Assembly (NCBI RefSeq): GCF_050947875.1
Contig: NC_134572.1
Location: 161,952,920 to 162,016,919, forward strand
Reading direction: 5' to 3'
DNA length: 64,000 nucleotides
Origin: Dermacentor variabilis
Taxonomy: Eukaryota > Arthropoda > Arachnida > Ixodida > Ixodidae
The notes beneath the pieces are model-generated. The model saw nothing but the letters and a program-made list of their open reading frames with translations. It searched no databases and had not been told where the DNA came from. A program made the translations under genes and the position numbers. Shown in pieces: positions 45,996 through 55,793 of the stretch (positions within the stretch are counted from its first letter, which is position 1; the number at the start of each line of letters is the position of its first letter).

Positions 45996-46658
45996 GGTGA
46001 AACACTTTGCTTTTCGTTTGAGAGCTTTGACTGTCGTCAGCTTTCGGTGCCATTCCGTCTTCACAGAGTCGAGTGGTTGTAAAGTTTCTCACTCCTTTTG
46101 GATGGCGGTGGTTATCGGCATCTCCTGGGGTGTGGAGGCCAGTTTTCTCATCGATTCGGTGCCCGCGCGATTAACTCAAGATGAATTTAGCTGTCACCAT
46201 CTATTGCAGCAGGCAGGGCGTAGTTTATTGTTTTAATTATAATATTTTATTTTATTTATAATGCCCAACACAACTTTATGTCACCATATCTATTCAACAA
46301 TCACGCGCGTCGCTGTTGCTTCGTTAGCCCAACCTTCTTTGTTTAGACTAATCCAGGGGCCAGGAAAGAAACTCGGTTCATATTGCACTGGTGTGTATGC
46401 TCATGAAACGACTTGAGGCCGGAGAAAGCGCCAGTTGCGTTTAACTTTTCCTTTTGCTTCATTATTTCCTCGAGTGACGGCTCGCCGCGACGCTGGCAGA
46501 TCCTCGGAACCATATATCCGCGATATGCGTTGGATAAGGTGTAAAATAAAATATTGCGAAACAGCGTACAACTTCAGACACTGCAATAACCATTCAAACC
46601 ATAAGCAATATGACTGTCACTGTTATAATATACGGTACGCGGGAGTAGAAGCATAGAC
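45996..46658. other. no recognisable gene
   Basis: A+T-rich with a TTTAT run near 46245. Nothing supported. Confidence 0.4.
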
Positions 46659-47239
46659 TGTGGGGGTTCCACTCTGCGTGCGGCTAGGGCTGAAGGCGAG
46701 CTCCGGATCTAGCCCCACGCAGTCGCTTCGTGGTACTCCCAACCCGTAGCGCGGGAATCGCGGCTACGCCGGGTTCGAACGAATAAGGCAACCAGCGGTG
46801 TCAACGGTAACAACGTTTATTGCTATTAGCAATAGCGAACACTCGCAGAGGGACGTCCGCTCAGTAAAAGTAGGAAAAGGCTTGCCTCGTTGTCTGGGTG
46901 GGTCAGACAAACGAGGTCACTCACGGGATGCGGCAGGTGCTGTCGTCCAGGCGGTCCAAGGTGTCGGCGTCCCGTGAGTGACCTCGTTTGTCTGACCCAC
47001 CCAGACAACGAGGCAAGCCTTTTCCTACTTTTACTGAGCGGACGTCCCTCTGCGAGTGTTCGCTATTGCTAATAGCAATAAACGTTGTTACCGTTGACAC
47101 CGCTGGTTGCCTTATTCGTTCGAACCCGGCGTAGCCGCGATTCCCGCGCTACGGGTTGGGAGTACCACGAAGCGACTGCGGGGGGCTAGATCCGGAGCTC
47201 GCCTTCAGCCCTAGCCGCACGCAGAGTGGAACCCCCACA
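46659..47239. repeat. near-perfect LTR-like palindrome
   Basis: Arms 46659-46927 and 46970-47239 are reverse complements with a single visible mismatch (gcgtggggc versus gcgggggg) over ~270 bp, around a 42-bp centre. The outer ends are TGTGGGGGTTCC and GGAACCCCCACA, so the whole starts TG and ends CA. An AATAAA (gcaataaacg) occurs in each arm orientation. TT and a tRNA-Lys primer-binding site follow at once. This reads either as two ~277-bp LTRs head-to-head or as one palindromic LTR. Confidence 0.88.
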
Positions 47240-47241
47240 TT

Positions 47242-47259
47242 TGGCGCCCAACGTGGGGC
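47242..47259 (+). promoter_or_regulatory. primer-binding site, tRNA-Lys(CTT) type
   Basis: TGGCGCCCAACGTGGGGC is the 18-nt complement of the 3' end of tRNA-Lys1,2 including CCA, two bases after the LTR-like CA end. This is the expected minus-strand primer position. Confidence 0.85.
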
Positions 47260-47317
47260 CCGAACCCACGACCCTGAGATTAAGAGTCTCATGCTCTACC
47301 GACTGAGCTAGCCGGGC
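47245..47317 (-). other. complete tRNA-Lys(CTT)-like sequence fused to the PBS
   Basis: 73 nt on the minus strand fold into a perfect cloverleaf: acceptor GCCCGGC/GTTGGGC, D stem GCTC/GAGC, anticodon stem TGAGA/TCTCA with loop CTCTTAA (CTT), T stem GTGGG/CCCAC. The T loop is TTCGGGC, so position 58 is G instead of the near-invariant A. CCA follows the discriminator in the DNA, which nuclear tRNA genes do not encode. No oligo-T terminator follows. I read it as a reverse-transcribed copy of a mature tRNA rather than a tRNA gene. Confidence 0.7.
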
Positions 47318-48207
47318 TGCTATCCACAAAACATGCCGATGGGCGCGCGACAAATCTAGAAGTCTGACTCACCGCGACCGGAAGCGAGCGAATATGTTCG
47401 CCCCATGCTGGATCCCAAGGCCTGGTCGTTCGCGTGTATGGTCACGCGAATCGTGGCGCGTTCGAGGGCGGCCACGCGAGGCGGTCTCGCAGAAGCATGG
47501 GTCGTCGCGCACGCGGGATACGTCCCCGCCGCGCGCCGACCCGCCGGGCAAGAGGGTCGCTGCACGTGCGGCACGGCCGTCCCGCTTCCTGTCTCGAACC
47601 CAACAGCCCGAGCGCCTTGTCTCCCGACGCCCGAGTAACCCCGCAGCGGCCCGACGCTCGCGCCATCTCTCGCACCGCGCTTGTACCACCCGACCGCCGC
47701 GGGCGCCAGGCCACGCGGCGGGCGAAGCCGCCCTGCAGGAGACAAGCCATGCGGGAAAACTAGATCTCAGGGGAGGCGTGAGAGTCACGCATCCCCACAA
47801 GACATATGAAGACACTGCGCCGTGCGGTGGCGAAGAGGACCATCATCATCGTCGACACCAATTTGGGAGCGTCGGCAGTGGCGCCTGAAAAAAGCGTGGC
47901 GCGAGAGTGTGGCCCATGGCCCCGTGGCGTGAGCACTGCGCGAGGTTCGGCGTTGGACGAAAAAGAGCTTCCTCGCTGGGCGTCTGGCCCATAGGAGCTA
48001 TCGCCTCCCGCGCCACTACGCCACACCCGAGTCAACGCTGTCGCCCGCTGAGAGGTTACCGCGCCCCGCTCTCCCGCTGGGCAACTGGCCCTGGAGGGCT
48101 GGCGGTCCTGAACCGGGGCGGTCGAGCGTTCGGGTGAGCGGCCACAGGGCTACCACGCCAGCTGTGGACGCGACCCGGTCACTGCGGCCGGCCACCTGAG
48201 CCCCGCG
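47318..48207. other. CpG-rich stretch, no recognised gene
   Basis: Very CpG-rich, with long overlapping ORFs in many frames on both strands (the longest 164 aa) and no domain. This pattern is expected from stop-codon-poor composition. It may be the internal leader of the LTR element whose PBS is at 47242, but no gag or pol motif is visible. Confidence 0.35.
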
Positions 48208-48330
48208 AGGCGGTCCGACCCGGCGATCCGACCCGGCGGTCCGACCCGGCCGTCCGACCCGGCGGTCCGACCCGGCCGTCCGACCCGGCGGGCCAACCCG
48301 GCCGTCCGACCCGGCCGGCCGACATCGGTT
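48208..48330. repeat. 13-bp tandem repeat, ~9 units
   Basis: Unit GTCCGACCCGGC(G/C), with last-base alternation and some variants (gatccgacccgg, gggccaacccgg). The ORF over it reads RVGRPGRTAGSD repeats and is not a gene. Confidence 0.88.
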
Positions 48331-49113
48331 CCATGAGGTCTCCGACACGGCGACACGCGCTTCCGCCTGAACTGTAGGCCGATTATAATTGAACGATACG
48401 TATAGATAGCTGCATGTCGTCAGAGGTACTTTGGGGAACTGTCGCGCGTGTGTGCCGTTTATATATGTTGTGTGCGTCAATACAAGTATGATGTGGGTTT
48501 GTGCTTCTGCGTGCTGCTTCAGCCTTTTGCTGGAGTGGTCCTGCACCCAATAACATCACAGTCACCCCTTACCTCGTCTTGTTTTCCCTAATTGTACAGC
48601 ACTTTTCGTGCATTGGCAGCTGGAAACAAGAGTCGCAAGGAGATGAGAAATTAAGCGATCTACTAAGGGAGAAAGCCAAGGCAACAGCCAAACAGGGAGG
48701 AAAAGCGAAAATTGCTTGTAAAAATATTTAGGGATCAACATCTTTTTATTTAAAAAGAAAGTAGAGACAACGCTGCCGGAAGTGGAGAACATTTCCGCGT
48801 GTTTTGAATGACTCTTCTACAGTTATCATTCGAGCCGCCTGACGTAGCCACTTCCCTGCTGTGCTAATGGGGGTGTTTTCCTAACCTTCCGTGGTGGGCG
48901 CAGTACGTCTAGAACCGGAGCGTCCTGCGCTCTACGCGGTTGTACGGGACTGGTGACCAGAAATCGTTACGCAATTTCCCAAATAACAACACGAGTCGGT
49001 TTTGGCATTTGGTAGAGCAGTAAAGGAGGGATCCAAAAGAACTGTGGTTGTTCCACAAATATACATTTCGCTATAATTCTTCCAGAGATCATTCACAGAA
49101 CGCTACTAGAAAT
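48331..49113. other. no recognisable gene
   Basis: Nothing supported beyond short ORFs. Confidence 0.4.
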
Positions 49114-49223
49114 CTTTATTTTGCGCCTTTTCTGGTTAACTTGTTCTTGGCAAGGTTCTTCCTGTGATCTTTATGTTGCGCCTTTTCTGGTAAACTTGTT
49201 CTTGGCAAGGTTCTTCCTGCGCA
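49114..49223. repeat. 55-bp tandem duplication
   Basis: CTTTATTTTGCGCCTTTTCT (49114) and CTTTATGTTGCGCCTTTTCT (49169) open two ~55-bp copies that also share CTTGTTCTTGGCAAGGTTCT. Only a few mismatches separate them. Confidence 0.92.
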
Positions 49224-49420
49224 TTTTCATGCACGAGTCCATTTGATGTGGTTCTTTGTTTGCCAAGTAAAGAAGAGGTGTATCTCACAGGCGTATTTGT
49301 GAGATACGCGTTATTTCTATTCTCTTTTGGGGGTTTACGCGTCTTTATGGCGAATCGTGGGCATTATTCACATTTGTACTAGTAAAAGTGCCCGCTCCTT
49401 CATTTGCATAGAAAAGTTAC

Positions 49421-49475
49421 CTTGGGTAGCCCCTCCCCCCCCCCCCCCCCCCTCCTGGAAAAAAATATCCTGCGT
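49421..49475 (+). repeat. poly-C tick repeat
   Basis: 'ttgggtagcccctc' precedes a run of about 19 C, then 'tcctggaaaaaaatatcctg'. Related to the G/C-run repeats at 4490 and 13225. Confidence 0.5.
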
Positions 49476-51559
49476 ACGTGCCTGCCGTAACCGCTCTGCA
49501 CTCGCACGGTGCGCTCGATTGCGCGTGTTGGTAGTGCATGCTGACGTAACGGGTAAGCAGTCGCTTGATTTATTGAGCGTAACTATCGCGGCGGCGAAAC
49601 TATCGCAGAAGGCGAAAGTTTCAGAATACGGCCCCAGACGACTGTATACACTTCATTACATTTGCAAGATAACACTGCGGAGACCACTCACGTTTCCCAG
49701 GTCTTGACCGCCAACGTCACCAGTGACAATACGCTCCACTTTCACCTATACGTTAGAACACCACCAAACGAACGGAACTGGTGCAAACGGCTGTCATATC
49801 AACAACATTTCTTGCCGTACGCGCGAAAAACGGTGGCAGCACGGCCTCTCGATGCTCTTGGCAAAATAGCCGTGGTCACCTTTGAATCACACACACGCCC
49901 ACGCTAAATGGTGTACCGTTGCTATTAAATGCTGTATTTCATGCGCGTGCCAGTATTTGCACGAAACGCCACGGGAGAGGCCGAAAGCACGACGTCTGCC
50001 CTAAAAGCGTCTGTTGCGCAATATCTGGCAAGCCACGCCACCTACGAGCACCGACGGATACCACGAAACGCCGGAGTGCCGCAACTGTGACGGAAGAGCA
50101 TGCCGGGACCGACCCGGGCTGCCGTGAGGTCCGAAATGCCACACGGTTTCGACGGAAGGCTCGAGTACCACGCTCGACTCGCAGCATGTCGCTTGAAAAG
50201 GCCTTCAAAGCCTTCGAGGCTAAAATCCCAAACCCTGCAACAAGCACTCCACGCATGCCAACTTTTCGCTATGGATCACGAGAACATAGCAGGAGTGGCC
50301 CTCAATTTCATAATGACCAATATTGCAGCCGCCGCGCGTACAAGCATCCGTGGAAGCCGAAAAAGCAAGATACACGCCCAAACGCCCGTCAACAAAAGCA
50401 GCGCGACATGGCTGCCAATCTGAAGCAAGTGCCACGCCAGGCTCCACCCAAAGGGATTTCTCGACTTCTTTCGCCCAAGTCATAGTCGGAAGCAAATTTG
50501 GAACTCGGCTCAGCTGCTCACCTAGCCCGAGCGGGAGAACGCCTTAATTAGCGCATGCAAAGTGAATTGATGCATTCAGCCGTTTGTTCGGTCTACTCAC
50601 TGTTCCAGTGGCTGGAAGGCCTATCTCATCAAATTTCAGCCTTCACAGCACCCGAGTTAATGGCAACAACGGCTCCAGCCTCCAGTGTCCGCAACTCACC
50701 CTCTGTTTTTCGTCTTCTTCATTGGATCTGCCGCGGTCTTCGCGGTAAGAAGTCGGAATTGCTTTAACGGTACATTCATCGATATGAGCTAGATGGAAGC
50801 TTTCTCATTTCCTTATTCTATTCCTAATCTCGTTCAGGATTGCTCTTCTTGCTCGATAGCCTGGGTTCTTGCACAAGCTACACTAAAGTGATCGATTGCA
50901 GAATCCGGTTTCGCTGCTGTCCCACTTGGTTGTGGTCGCCGTGTTACGTCTCCCAGATGTGGGGGCCTGGTCAGTTGCATTGGCAAGCAGCCTCTCGAGG
51001 CAAGCACCTGCTCCCGCAGTCCGCACAGCGACATAGATTCCCAAGTCACACACACCGTAATTGGTGCTCCCCGTTCATCCTTTCCTGCTACAGCCGTCGA
51101 CAAATTGTGTCTCTGCACTTCCTCGGCCGTGATCGGGGATGAACGGAGACCAATGTACGTGCTTACATGGCCAGAAGTGTATGAAGTTGATAGCCACATA
51201 GGTGGAAAAGCCCACAAAAGTGGCTTCCGAAGGTGATGCCCAGGAAAACGACATGTCCACGTTGAAACACACTGGGGCACCAATTATGAGCGACACATTA
51301 GTGACCCCCGAAAGAAAAGAAGCGCGTAGGTTGGAAAACAGTTAACGCTAAATTGCCAGGTAGTCCATGTGGCTGTGTTGGCTGCAGCATGCGGCAGCAG
51401 ATGCCTGTGTCACCCGACTGCTTCGCAATGCAAGTTGCTCATCTTCAATGGTGATTGTCGGTGCAAACAGGTGGGACACTGTCCAATCTGTTTGCGCTGC
51501 TGGTTGTCGCTCGTTACAAGACCATGAGGGTTGCAATGTGGGCTTGTTGGTAATGCATC
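49476..51559. other. uncharacterised region with unsupported ORFs
   Basis: A plus ORF at 49919-50485 (188 aa) is rich in Arg, Lys, Pro and Gln and overlaps two other plus frames and two minus frames of similar length. It has no motif, signal peptide or membrane segment that I recognise. Minus ORFs at 51283-50834 and 51296-51075 (149 and 73 aa) are also unrecognised. None has clear exon borders. I would not call a gene here without transcript or homology support. Confidence 0.3.
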
Positions 51560-51651
51560 TTCAAGGGGCGTACGGTAGCGCGATTAAAAGATGTGTCCCT
51601 GTGTGTATTCTTTCGTCCCGTCTTTTAATCGCACTACCGTACACCCGTTGA
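51560..51651. repeat. strong hairpin, ~32-bp arms
   Basis: Left arm TTCAAGGGGCGTACGGTAGC-GCGATTAAAAGA and right arm TCTTTTAATCGC-ACTACCGTACACCCGTTGAA pair with few mismatches around a ~28-nt loop (tgtgtccctgtgtgtattct...). Confidence 0.85.
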
Positions 51652-52244
51652 ATTTACCAGACCACCGTGTGTGACGACGAAGGTGAGTTGTTTATGAGCT
51701 CGCGTCGTGATTCCACCGTATCTCGACATACAATGCCGTTTCAGTTCTGCTCTTGAAAGAGAAGGTGCACAGCTTATCTTGTGCCAATAAAGTCGCATGT
51801 TCTGTTCCCTCACTTGTGGCTTGCTTGTATGGGCGTCAGTAGAGGCTCATTGGTCTCCCGGCAATTGGTACGCACCAGCTACGCGGCAGCCAAGGCAGTG
51901 AGGCATGCCGCATAGCCACCAGGGCGAGCACGGCGCATACCAGCGCCCGCTACCCGTGAAAAGAGGCCACGCTAAATTTTGCTCTAAAAAAAAACTGCAT
52001 TTCAGCTTTTTTAAAGGCTTTAAGCTTTTTGTTTGAGCAGCGCCATCTGTCGTACACCAACGTAAGTCCCATGCGCTTCTGCTGCTTATTTTCGTACCAC
52101 TGTGGAAGGTAAAGTTTCCCTTCTCTAAAGCTGGTTCTTCATGTTATGGTATAGATTTCTGCGTTGCGGCTCCTACGTCCCTGTTTTTAATACACCTTTT
52201 CAGAGTCAATAGTGGCACGTGTGCGGCAGCCGAAGATTCAAGGC
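51652..52244. other. no recognisable gene
   Basis: Nothing supported. Confidence 0.4.
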
Positions 52245-52403
52245 ATGTCGCAGAACCATCATTGTGTGGTGGGGTACTCAAATACCTACAAAAACTCGCC
52301 GGCGACACGGTTCTACTCTTTCCCCGCGACTCCTCACGTGCGAGAATGACGGCAGCAATGGATCGCTGTCGTTCAGCGGGGAGCTTGTGTTTGTTGTACT
52401 TGA
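52245..52403 (+). pseudogene. THAP-domain fragment
   Basis: From ATG 52245 the frame reads MSQNHHCVVGYSNTYKNSPA then TRFYSFPATPHVRE, a TGA at 52347-52349, and RQQWIAVVQR. This matches the first half of a THAP zinc finger (C-x2-4-C, F-x-FP, W). The second Cys is Tyr, and the stop falls before the W-I-x-A helix. THAP domains occur in P-element-type transposases and in host DNA-binding proteins. The later Cys/His pair is not visible. It is too short for a normal ORF list. Confidence 0.72.
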
Positions 52404-52662
52404 TGCTTTTGCGGGTAAGCGAAGAAGTTGATCACGGCGAACGCATGTATTGGTTCGGTTTGTCTGCTGAGCAGCACAACTGTCAAGGGCATTTTCCTTA
52501 GATTTTGAATGCCGCTTGCCGCTTCTAGCGTTTGCCGCTTTGCCGTGTTGCTCTAGCTAGGGTGCACGAGCGCATCGTGTTGTGTGTCAAAGCTGTGGTG
52601 GCTTGCAAGCACTTATACTACTGGTGTTATGCGTTAAATTGTCGCCAGGAAATAAATGTACT

Positions 52663-52739
52663 GCGCAGAATTCAACACAAAGGACGAGGGACACGAACAA
52701 GCGCTTGTCCCTTACTAGGTCCTTGTGTTGAACTTTGCG
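52663..52739. repeat. hairpin with Penelope-terminus-like arms
   Basis: Arms CGCAGAATTCAACACAAAGGAC and GTCCTTGTGTTGAACTTTGCG flank a second stem (GGGACACGAACAAGCGCTTGTCCC). The inner text 'acgaacaagcgcttgtccct' resembles termini of Penelope-like elements (gacaggacaaggcgct at 53270). Confidence 0.7.
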
Positions 52740-53210
52740 AATTATATTTATTTACTCGCAGTATGAACCAACTGGCTAGACAACAAGCCTTATAGAACTA
52801 AGTTGTCGCACCAGCTGTTGGATATTCTTGGGCCTATTTGCTACGTGACATCGCCAATGTTGAACTGTTGCTAGTTGCTTCACGCAGAATTGTCACTTGT
52901 AGCAAGGTTAAAGTACACTGTGTATTATCAGAATGATTACAGGAAAGTGGTATTTTAACAGCTTGATTCTTTTTCGCCAGAGTACATCTTCGATAATGTG
53001 ATTACTGCAGCTGCATATGATGCTGCTGTTGGAATTCTCACTGAAAAACTTGCATAATTTTTCTGAAGTCATTAAATTGTGCTGCTGTCTGAAAACACTT
53101 ACCAAGCAGAATGCTTTGTTCGACAGCTGTATACGTGTTATGAGAGCATCTTGGAATCATTTTAATTTTTTGCTAACACTCGAAAGTACTCGAAACAAAA
53201 TACTCAGAAG
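52740..53210. other. no recognisable gene
   Basis: A+T-rich spacer. Nothing supported. Confidence 0.4.
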
Positions 53211-53424
53211 TTGGTAAGGTTTTCAATAGGTGAAGCGCCAATAGTGGCGGCACACAAGAAGAAATACAGACAGGACAAGGCGCTACTTGCAACTGTTTGT
53301 TGAAATCACAGGTGGCTGATTATATTGCCATGAGAAGAGGGGAACGAAAAAAGAGGGACACGGAATATGTGAATGCGCACGTGCGAGAACACTGAGGATA
53401 AAGGGAATCACGCTTAATCTAAAT

Positions 53425-54420
53425 CTAAAACTTATCTAAAAACATGCTTTCATTCGTGTATATATTCGACGACGGGGTACTGACACAGTTGTCCCCTCTT
53501 TTCTTAATCTCGTTGGCCTCCAACAATTCACGCGCAGCAGAATCTTTACTTTTATACATGATTGTCGTATCATGAAGCCTTGCTTTACATACTTGTTCAT
53601 CCTCATTCCCGCAGGCCTTGCAATGAAGCGGCAAGTTTGAACCATATACATTTTTCAATGATAGCTTATGCTCCCGCAGGCGTTCATTAATACATCGGCC
53701 AGTTTGCATGGCCGATATACTCTTTTCCACACTTCAGTGGTATGTGGTATACCACCCCTTCTTCACACTTAACAAGAGGGTTTGTATGTTTAATAGAACA
53801 CCCTACTTTTTTAGAGTCATCCGGACCAATCAGGCGGCACAATGTAGCAAGTTTTCGCGGCGCGGAAAAAACTACAGGAATTTTGTATTTCACGGCGACG
53901 TGTTTCAGATTATGCGCCACTTTATGAGAATATGGTATCACCACCGCTTTTGCTTTCTTTTCGACTGTTTGACCTTCTTCACTTCTTTTTCTTTCTTTTT
54001 TCAGTTTTTTTCAATAACGCCTCCGAAACTGCGCTTAAAACCAAGCAAGGAAAGCCAGCCTTCCTCAACTTCAAAATCTGGTCGTCAAAGCTTGCTTGTG
54101 CCTTATGACAGCACGATTTTTTCAGCGCGGATTCTAGGCACATAGTGGCAATTGCTCGTTTAACAGTCTTGGAGTGTGTAGACTCATACGGTAACAATTC
54201 TTTGCGGGCACGGGGTCGGTACATCCAGCAGGAGCCTTCGTCAGTAAGGGTTATCTCAAGATCTAAAAACTGCAAACTGTTATCCTTGGCTAGTTCGAAA
54301 GTAAAATCTAAGCCTTTTCCTTGCTGTTTAAAATCAGTTAAAATGCCCTGCACAGTATGCGAGTAAGTCATGGGAGATCGTTCCGTCAGTAAAATTAAAA
54401 AAATTACCGACGATTACGTT
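53425..54420 (-). pseudogene. Penelope RT C-terminus and GIY-YIG endonuclease, broken
   Basis: 54371-53979 reads SHTVQGILTDFKQQGKGLDF and LQFLDLEITLTDEGSC, the RT thumb region. 53944-53687 has IPVVFSAPRKLATLCRL and GVVYHIPLKCGKEYIG. 53730-53425 continues QTGRCINERLREHKLS and LPLHCKACG. The last two together make the GIY-YIG nuclease plus its Cys/His finger. Just upstream of the thumb (54420-54391) the frame reads VIVGNFF where Penelope RT has (Y/F)VDDF. Both catalytic Asp codons appear changed by single transitions (to Gly and Asn). At least two frameshifts are also present. The N-terminal RT is missing. Confidence 0.85.
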
Positions 54421-54738
54421 ACTTCCTAATGCGAAATTTGAGCGCAGCAAATAAGCTGTTTCACCTTTTCGATAGATTGAGGCAAAGAAATCGAGCAACA
54501 CATGTATGCGCGCTATCGCAGAATTTTTTTTTTTTATTTTTCACATGTATTCCTTTAACAAAGACTCCACTAGGTAAGCTTCTGCTTCGGCGGCACGCAC
54601 CTCTGGATTCTGACGGCGACGGCGCTGGGCCTCTGCTCTGGCAGCTCGTTTAGCAGCAGCAGCAGCAGCAGCAGACGGAGGACTTCCATCGGTCGTCTCG
54701 CTCATGGCTCAGAAAGAACTGGCAGATAATTTCGCAGT

Positions 54739-54914
54739 GGCGAACGGCAGCGGCAATTTTGGCTCGGGCGGTGCACATATACAGATCCGCCGCCACCGAT
54801 CTGGCTCTCTGATTGTCACCGCACAGGGCGAACGGCAGCGGCGATTTCGGCTCGGGCGGTGCACATATACAGATCCGCCGCCACCGATCTGGCTCTCTGA
54901 TTGCCACCGCACAG
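54739..54914. repeat. 88-bp tandem duplication inside the Penelope-like element
   Basis: Copies start GGCGAACGGCAGCGGC at 54739 and 54827 and share CGGGCGGTGCACATATACAG and CCACCGATCTGGCTCTCTG with about three mismatches. The unit lies in the 5' region, where a promoter would be. Confidence 0.93.
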
Positions 54915-55793
54915 GGGTTGCATTGGAGGAGGAGCGAAGAAAGGAATTAAGTTCGAGCCGGCGCTTTGACAACCGGAGACTCGCAGGAAGAGGGGGGAGG
55001 GGGGCGGCGTGTACACCCAGCGGCAAACGATGGGGGCAGAAGTGCGCGCAGCAAGCGGACAACACGATAAAGGGAGGAGGGAAGAGATAGCAGCGACTGA
55101 CTGATGCCGCTGACGCCGATAGTGAGTCAACCCCAGCTGCGGAGTTGGTTTCAGGGACAACGCCGCCGATGCCGATACAAACAATATGATACCCTCGCTT
55201 CCGCAGCGCTAAGAACCAGGTCTAGCCGTGGGAAGGTGGTCACGTATTCGTCGACGTGCCGGGGCCTACGTGAAATAACCGGCGCGTCGGCAACTGAAGA
55301 GCACCCTATCCGCCACACAAGAACAGGGGGGGGGACCCTTTCCTCCTCTTTCTGCATGGCGGCGACGGTGTTCTATGCAGTCACGTTATCTTGACTCTCT
55401 AGCGGTGTCAGCGGCATCCAGCGGTATCAGTCGGTCGCTGCTAGCGCTGGGGGGATGAAAGGGGGGCGGAGCTGGTTACGAGGCCGACGACAACGCCGAC
55501 GACGACGCGAAACCCAGGAACGGACGCCAAAGAGCTGCGCTCTAAAAATCGTCAACATACCTAAAAACCTTGAGCACTTTGCCTCCGTCAAACACCTCCG
55601 ATAGCCGTGTCCCTCTTTTTTCGTTCCCCTCTCCTCGTGGCTATATAATCAGCCACCTGTGATTTCAATAAACAGTTGCAAGTAGCGCCTTGTCCTGTCT
55701 GTATTTCTTCTTGTGTGCCGTCACTATTGGCGCTTCACCTATTGAAAGCTATGCACCAACTAGCCCCACAACGTGTTTTATTGGTAAGGTTTT

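Larger units (their letters stand above)
53224..55780 (-). mobile_element. Penelope-like element with terminal inverted repeats
   Basis: The 13-bp target duplication TTGGTAAGGTTTT at 53211-53223 and 55781-55793 brackets a 2557-bp element on the minus strand. 53224-53362 and 55601-55744 are inverted copies (~140 bp, a few mismatches). The right side has 36 extra bases beyond the repeat before the target site. It encodes the end of a Penelope RT and a GIY-YIG nuclease. Terminal repeats, GIY-YIG and long target duplications are all Penelope features; here the repeats are inverted rather than direct. It sits in the M13 intron. Confidence 0.9.

Noticed and set aside
47245..47317. A functional nuclear tRNA-Lys(CTT) gene
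   Set aside because: The CCA is encoded, it is flush with an LTR-PBS junction, position 58 is not A, and no oligo-T terminator follows. These fit a copied primer better than a gene.
47356..48137. Several 70-164-aa ORFs in the CpG-rich block
   Set aside because: Similar-length ORFs occur in most frames of both strands with no domain, as expected from composition.
48016..48546. 176-aa minus ORF with RVGRPGRTAGSD repeats
   Set aside because: A translation of the 13-bp tandem repeat at 48208-48330.
55101..55140. Possible hammerhead ribozyme core in the Penelope element (ctgatg...)
   Set aside because: The CTGATGA and GAAA core elements do not both occur with a credible stem. A covariance-model search would be needed to find one.
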